From assembly GCA_950022655.1 (NCBI GenBank), contig OX465581.1, positions 31,033,300-31,097,299 on the forward strand: a stretch of DNA of 64,000 nucleotides, in the 5' to 3' direction. The position numbers and the translations under genes are program-made. Source of the DNA: Alentia gelatinosa (Eukaryota; Annelida; Polychaeta; Phyllodocida; Polynoidae). Below are positions 58,590 to 64,000 of the stretch, piece after piece. How positions within the stretch are numbered: position 1 is the first letter of the stretch; each line of letters opens with the position of its first letter. Under the pieces are notes generated by a model. That model saw nothing but the letters and a program-made list of their open reading frames with translations, was not told where the DNA came from and searched no databases.

Positions 58590-58800
58590 AAGTGTCTCCC
58601 GTGGGCTTATCTAGTAAAGAAGCGTGTCAAGTTTGGAAGTTCATTTTTCTGTGCTGCCTTGTTAGATTCTTTTGAAACCTGGGATTCTATTTTCATATGA
58701 AAAGTAGAATCTATCTGTAGTCTGTCTTTTGCATTTTCAGTTGCCATGGCAACCCATATCATTCATTTTTGATGAAAAATTGAATTCTTTAAATGTATTT
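58590..58800 (+). repeat. Internal duplicated segment, unit 2
   Basis: TCAAGTTTGGAAGTTC, TGTTAGATTCTTTTGAAAC, ATCTATCTGTAGTCTGT and CAGTTGCCATGGCAACC repeat unit 1 at about 85 percent by eye. Confidence 0.6.
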
Positions 58801-60858
58801 TAAATGTATTGCAAAGGGAGTGGTTCACATACATATTTGTGTGTGCCTTGCGAGTGGGCTTACCTACAGTTTCAAGCATGGTACCTCTACAGTCAAATTA
58901 GAGGTAACAGCTTACAAGCTCTCCCACACATCATGACCTACATAGATCTGTTATCTTACTGAAATAGGTCAGCTTGCTTTCTCAATCAAGAGTGTGTGGG
59001 TTCAAATCCAAAATCTGTACTGCATAAGTTACCTTGATCTAAAAATTATTTTCTTTGAATATAAATCAATAGCCAATTATAGAGAGAATGTGATTCTGTT
59101 CTACAATAGTTATGTTATCATATCATGTCATACACCTTTTGATCACTTGCACTTGATCACTTCATTGTGCATCTAACCTTTTAATTCATTTCATTGCTGA
59201 TACAACATGGCACAATAAAGTAAGCCTATTTTATTTGTACATTCAACTTCTATATCTGACCTTTGCCCCAATCTAGAATGTTAAAATGACTATTTCAGAA
59301 TATTCTAAGGGGTTACAGTGAGAAATATCACATCTGAATATATAGTTTAAGAATATTAGAATACAGAAGTAAAATTCATAGACATAACATAATTCTATCT
59401 ATAAATTACTAAAAGTGGTTTATATTGTTTTACAGCTTGAACATTTTCGCATTTTGGGAAGTGAAAACACACTATGGAGTGTATGTTATGTTTTAGCTAC
59501 TTATAGCCCCATATCCTTTTCAATATCCTATTCAACAAACACAAGGAGATCCTATTCAGGAAGAAAAACATCACAATTTCCACTCCCTAAAATGCCTGTA
59601 AAGTGTAACCGCAGCCGCTCCCTATAGCTCTACATTTCCTTTTACCAGTACCCCTCCCCCCTCCAGTTCCCTGGATGCTATGTTATCAGAGCAATAGATC
59701 CTGCCTGTGGCCGAACTTTGGACTGGGAGACCAGCCTATGAAGTCTGGGTTTTACAAAATAATACCATAAAGCTAATTCTATTTCCCCTTCATATTGATC
59801 ATTCCCTTAGTTACTTGGCCTTATGGCCTAATTACTATCTGAGGAAACATTTTCTGCAGCCTTCCTTGAGAGCTAGTTTCTTTTTTTTTTATCTTTTTCC
59901 CAATTTTTATCTCTCCCTTCCCCCACCCCATTTATTCATCTGAGTTTTTATCAATCTGATGAATAGATATGCCTACAAAAACTAATCGTGTCTGGAAAAT
60001 AGTATCTCAATAATCTGAGTTTAATCATCTACCCCCTCTCCCACCTTAATTCAACATTTCCTGTTTCAAACAACTAGAAAGAGAGATTGCTGATTGGGGG
60101 ATATCTACTAGATATAGGTCATTCTAGCAGATTTTCTGATAAGTTGCTAGGACCTCTCCAGCGAGAGTGCCGGGCATGCGTGGCACTATGTCACACCAGA
60201 AACCAGACACAATTACAGATTTTACCAGTCCCTGTATCGTGGCAAGGAGGGATGGGGTAGGTGGAGGGGTACAGGGACTGAAACTAGCCTACTTTGACCC
60301 CTAAAGATCACCAAAAAAAGGTAATTAGAATGTTCTCATAAAAAAATGAATGCTTCTGATAGAAGGCGCATGTCTTACATAATTAAGATGGAAAGTTTCA
60401 ATTTTGTACCTTTAACAGACCCAAAGTAGGTACAGCTATTATCTGCCCAAAAGTGTCAAATAGTCAGTGGGTAGTGCTAGATACCATAATCAGCCAAAAT
60501 CAGGTGAAAATGCAGTTACACTTAACCACTTGTAGCACATGTACTGACTTTCCTTGGTCTGGACATTCTCCTATTTGGCTGCCTTTTTCCTTAGGTGTTT
60601 GACAACTTCAGTGGATTTGTGTATGCAACAGGGTATCCATCCATAACTGCTTATTATCATACTTTTTTCAACACCTTTCCAGCATGGGCAAAGTTGCCAC
60701 TAAATTATTGGAAAGTTGCCTCTAAAGTCTCAGAATGAGGTGATGCGTGTTCTGTCACACAACTCGGGACACCCCCCCTAAGATTTTTGGGCTGTGTCAC
60801 ACTTTTCAATATACCCCCCACCCCCCTAAGTGTTACATAATTTATGGACAGCCCCTTA

Positions 60859-61889
60859 TACCTATAAGACACCGACATGTAGACTCTTCCCGACGACACC
60901 TCTTCCTTTTATAACCTGGTAAAAATTACCCGGGATAAGATAAAAGAGAGCCCCCGAGTCCCCAAGTGATCCCGTGTGGGGTTTTAGATAACCCAATCAA
61001 CCCCTATATCGTAGCGCATAGTAGATAGGGGTTGGTTGCCAAACTAGGTCTCATGTAGCCTGTAGTGCGGCCAACATTCACGTCATTCATGGCGTGTTCA
61101 TGGCTCAATGTTAACCTGGATATGGACCTCCTGTAAGTAGAGGTCTATGGCCTGGAAGCCTGGGGCCCCAATGTGCACTCACATATTAGGTCAGGTAACT
61201 ACCGCCGTTTTTCTTGTGTATTACGGGATCGCATTTAGCTGGTAACTAGTAAATACTTGTCGGCTCAAGAGTGCATGGCAAAATCTATTACCGTATCTTT
61301 TTAAACATTCTACTAAGTTATATTCCATCTTTTGAAATGTTGCTATTACTTCATATGTATCCTCGTTCATTATGAACAAGCAAAATTACCGGTAAGTCAT
61401 TTGGGGAACCTCGGGAGGGAAAGAGGTTCTGCTGGTCCTCCTTGCCACTGCAAATCACCGGGCGGTACATGTCCCATTGTTCATTGGGGCATGAAACCAG
61501 TCTAGCTCAAGGTAGGCCTCTTGGGGTCTATCGGCTGAGGCAGTGAATACCTGCCCAGAACCAGCATGGTAGTTTGAAAGGATTTTCATACTGCCTGTTT
61601 CTCTGCAGGTTTTTTACCATGGCCTTTTTCCCTTCCCTTTCCCACTAAGCGCCTCTTTTTACTGTTAGTGGTTGAAGTTGATCACTTCTGTCCCCACTTT
61701 CTTTCTCTGTTTGTTCCACCAACTTAACAGTTATTGTTGACTGCCACCCACCCCAGCCATAAAAAAGTTTGGCCTGCTGGATGTCCTCCTCTTTGTTTGT
61801 AGCAAGATCTGCTGCCCTCTTCACAGCATCCGGCCCCCAACCGATCACATGGTCCCTTCTGTCACATACAGTAGTTAAGGCCTAATCTT
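60859..61889. other. No gene recognised
   Basis: The sequence has short matches to other window repeats (CATGAAACCAGTCTAG-type words also near 37180 and 13390). A 67-residue minus-strand frame (61645-61848) has a charged, protein-like composition but no recognisable motif. Confidence 0.4.
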
Positions 61890-62260
61890 ATAGACTAGCT
61901 AACAGAGTGACAAGAAAAGAGAATTTGGAATATCTGCTATACTTAATGAAGAAGACAGATAACCATACACAGATATGTATTTATAACATATATTAAAACA
62001 AAGTATAAAGTTACAAAACAATTCTCAATAACAATCACTTCTGTGGAGTTCATATCATGCAAGTCCTCTTGGTTATAGCAGTGCTCACAGTCTATCACTT
62101 TCCATTATTGTCCAATGTCTCCTTGACTTGTGGATATAGATGATCCAAATCAATAGAATATGGTGGTAGCAGTCACCAATCTCTAATCCTCCAGTGCTGG
62201 AGAGGCCCTATCCTTCGTAAAGGCCTCTGTAGCTTAGTGACCTATGGTCTTCCAGCCTCC
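61890..62260 (-). repeat. Dispersed repeat, inverted copy of 22860-23320
   Basis: It contains AGACAGATAACCATACACAG, AAGTCCTCTTGGTTATA, TCTATCACTTTCC, AATGTCTCCTTGACTTG and GTAGCAGTCACCAATCTCTA, the reverse complements of segments in 22860-23320. Confidence 0.65.
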
Positions 62261-64000
62261 TCACTGTAGTGGTGGTAATGCTTGAAGGTGAATCGCTCAA
62301 ATAGTGAATGATTTCAATATAAGGCACATGTGCTGCTTGAGCCACTGCTGAATAGCTTTAAATAAAGCAAAGACCTTGTCAGGCTTGCAATACATTTCAT
62401 CAGACACTAGTGCGAATGAGTTGTGACAGATGCTGCCATCCTATGAATCCAGTTACAATATCACTGTAGACTGGGAAATGCTTTGCTTTAACTGAATAAA
62501 GTTTGCATACTGTGTATGGATTCACTTGTTATGATCCCCAAACTGTGACAGTCCACTCATGAAATTTTCCTTAAATTATCCTTTTGATTCAACATCCTCC
62601 ACCAGGGTTGTTCACTTGATAACTGAATCTTTCTATGGTTCAGTTACCTTCCACACATTGAATCTGATTTGATTTCTAGGCACTGACTCTATCTAATCTT
62701 CAATATCTACTTCCTCAAAGGTTTGATTTTTTGTTGGACTTTGTGTCACAACCACCTGTTTCAATGGCTGGAGACAGCCAAGTTCGGATGTTTCCTGCAG
62801 ATACATACACTGGCAGCATCTGTTTTGGCCAACACTGTTTGAAAATAGCTAGATTCACTCTTTTATCTAGATTTGAGTGTAGGTCTTGTGTTTTATAGTA
62901 ACTGTCTCATGCAATATGTGTTTTTTGCAGTTTATCTTACCAACCATCACCACATCTTTCTTACCTCGAAGGTAGGTACTGATTTCTGGAATGAAATACT
63001 ATGGATCTTCATCTTTTATGGCAGGACATTTTTCTCTTTGTGATCTCCTTCTTTTGTGAAACCCTTTCGTCAATACCAACTGCTTGGGGTAAAAGCCTTG
63101 CAGTTTTGCTCTGTGCAGCAGACTTCACTAATTTCTTCCCAACATGCTTTGGGTGACTTTTTACCACTGATTGGGATTTTCAGGACAAAATACCTTCAGG
63201 TCACACAATTCACATAACACATTTTACATAGGGTAATTGTTTTTGTTGCCATTCCATGCATAACCTTCCAATCCCATTGATTGTGTGGTTGTCAGGCAAT
63301 ATTTGGCTGCTAAGCGACACTACATGTATATTCCATGGATCCTAAATAATTTCAAAAGTAACTTGACTGTGTGAATTTACCAGATAAAGAACTTCAGGAT
63401 GTATAGTATAGATATTTGATCAACATGAAAATATAGATTCAATATTCATTCCAAACTGAATCTGTCAAAATTTCCCTATCAACAGCAACTTGACTCTTTG
63501 AGTCATTATGATCTTACCTAACCCTACCAAATCAACTCTGTAGAATTCATTGGTGTGAATGGTTGTTTTGTAAACCAGAGTGGATGCCTAGCAAAAATCC
63601 TTCTTTTTGTTGTTCTGCCTAGCAACCATCTTTTAGAAAATATGCATTGCTTAGCAACCACTATCCCGAAACCTTCTTTTTCTAATCTAATGTTCACCTA
63701 AACATACAATGACAATCTAGGTCAGATTTTTCAGAATTGGTGTGTCTTATTACAAACAGTACCATTGTACAGGTCAAGTTCAAACACATAAGTAAGGCCA
63801 AAAAAATACCTATATCTTTCCTTGAAATTGTCTGAGGGCTTTAGTATCTATTGAACACTGATAAGAAATAATGTGGAATATTCCAAATAATCAGAGGAAA
63901 GAGAACATTATTTCCTGTCAAATATGTCAACATATTTCAGAAATACTTAGGGGAAAAACAAACACTCCATTACAGTAGAATAATGTTTTAGAATCCTTTT
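62261..64000. other. Decayed repeat DNA, no intact gene
   Basis: On the minus strand some stretches (about 62700-63150) have coding-like composition broken by frequent stops, as in an old transposon ORF. GCCTAGCAACCATC and GCTTAGCAACCACT near 63590-63660 are short direct repeats. Nothing more definite was recognised. Confidence 0.4.

Larger units (their letters stand above)
57081..60855. mobile_element. 3.8-kb DNA element with TTA duplication and GGGGCCATCCATAAATTATG ends
   Basis: The left end is GGGGCCATCCATAAATTATG followed by TCAC. The right end, reversed, is GGGGCTGTCCATAAATTATG followed by TAACAC. Both ends continue into C-rich stretches with TCACAC words. TTA flanks both sides (57078-57080 and 60856-60858). 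The interior has no transposase ORF; short frames near 57484 and 59707 are not convincing. It contains duplicated segments and an inserted hairpin-ended element (57918-58266). Confidence 0.6.

Noticed and set aside
58960..59010. B-box-like GTGGGTTCAAATCC
   Set aside because: No matching A box or tRNA fold was found upstream, so neither a tRNA nor a SINE head is supported.
1..64000. CRISPR arrays or bacterial operons
   Set aside because: The DNA is eukaryotic with spliced genes; no regularly spaced direct repeats with unique spacers were seen.

Overview
This window is animal (eukaryotic) genomic DNA. It carries spliced genes with GT-AG introns, AT-rich intergenic DNA, and a dense, varied population of transposable elements. 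The gene set (JKAMP, NAA30, COA6, the RNA polymerase I subunit POLR1G, a Rho-family GTPase), the retrotransposon types (non-LTR elements and a Ngaro-type tyrosine-recombinase element) and the repeated 3' tail GACGTTAAATCAAACCAACC suggest a marine invertebrate. A bivalve mollusc is my best guess, but that is an inference from repeat style and not a proof.

Layout. 1-3108 (+): the last five coding exons of JKAMP, with the 3' end of a non-LTR retrotransposon in one intron. 3109-10610: repeats, including a tRNA-derived SINE, nested inverted-repeat elements, LINE pieces and a hairpin-ended element. 11078-16112 (+): a complete three-exon Rho-type GTPase with a TATA/E-box promoter and unusual active-site residues. 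17880-21160 (-): a nearly full-length LINE with endonuclease and reverse transcriptase, broken by two frameshifts. 21200-25180: short palindromes and inverted-repeat elements. 25653-31841 (-): complete NAA30 in four coding exons. Its promoter region (31842-32310) has ETS and NRF1-like sites and may also serve COA6. 33061-34120: a Harbinger-like element with a TTA duplication. 34730-35730 (+): COA6 in two coding exons. 36381-39280: a 200-bp repeat, SINE pieces and a long RNA-like hairpin. 39678-44843 (-): complete POLR1G homologue in nine coding exons. 45046-50900: palindromes and inverted-repeat elements, no gene. 50908-56742: an inverted-repeat DNA element containing a Ngaro-type retrotransposon (51506-56440), all inside an older 200-bp repeat unit. 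57081-60855: a TTA-flanked DNA element carrying a further inserted element. 60856-64000: decayed repeat DNA.

The host genes are housekeeping genes and do not form one pathway: ER membrane quality control (JKAMP), N-terminal acetylation (NAA30), mitochondrial complex IV assembly (COA6), rRNA transcription (POLR1G) and small-GTPase signalling. The most notable observations are the GTPase with substitutions at both the P-loop and switch II glycines and no CAAX box; the roughly 243-residue N-terminal extension on POLR1G; the structurally complete Ngaro element with split direct repeats; a LINE and SINE sharing one 3' tail; hairpins whose arm differences are mostly G-T wobble on one strand; and palindromes with different stems around one identical 14-base centre. 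All exon boundaries were inferred by eye from splice consensus and reading phase. Family names come from recognised protein motifs, and no database search was run.
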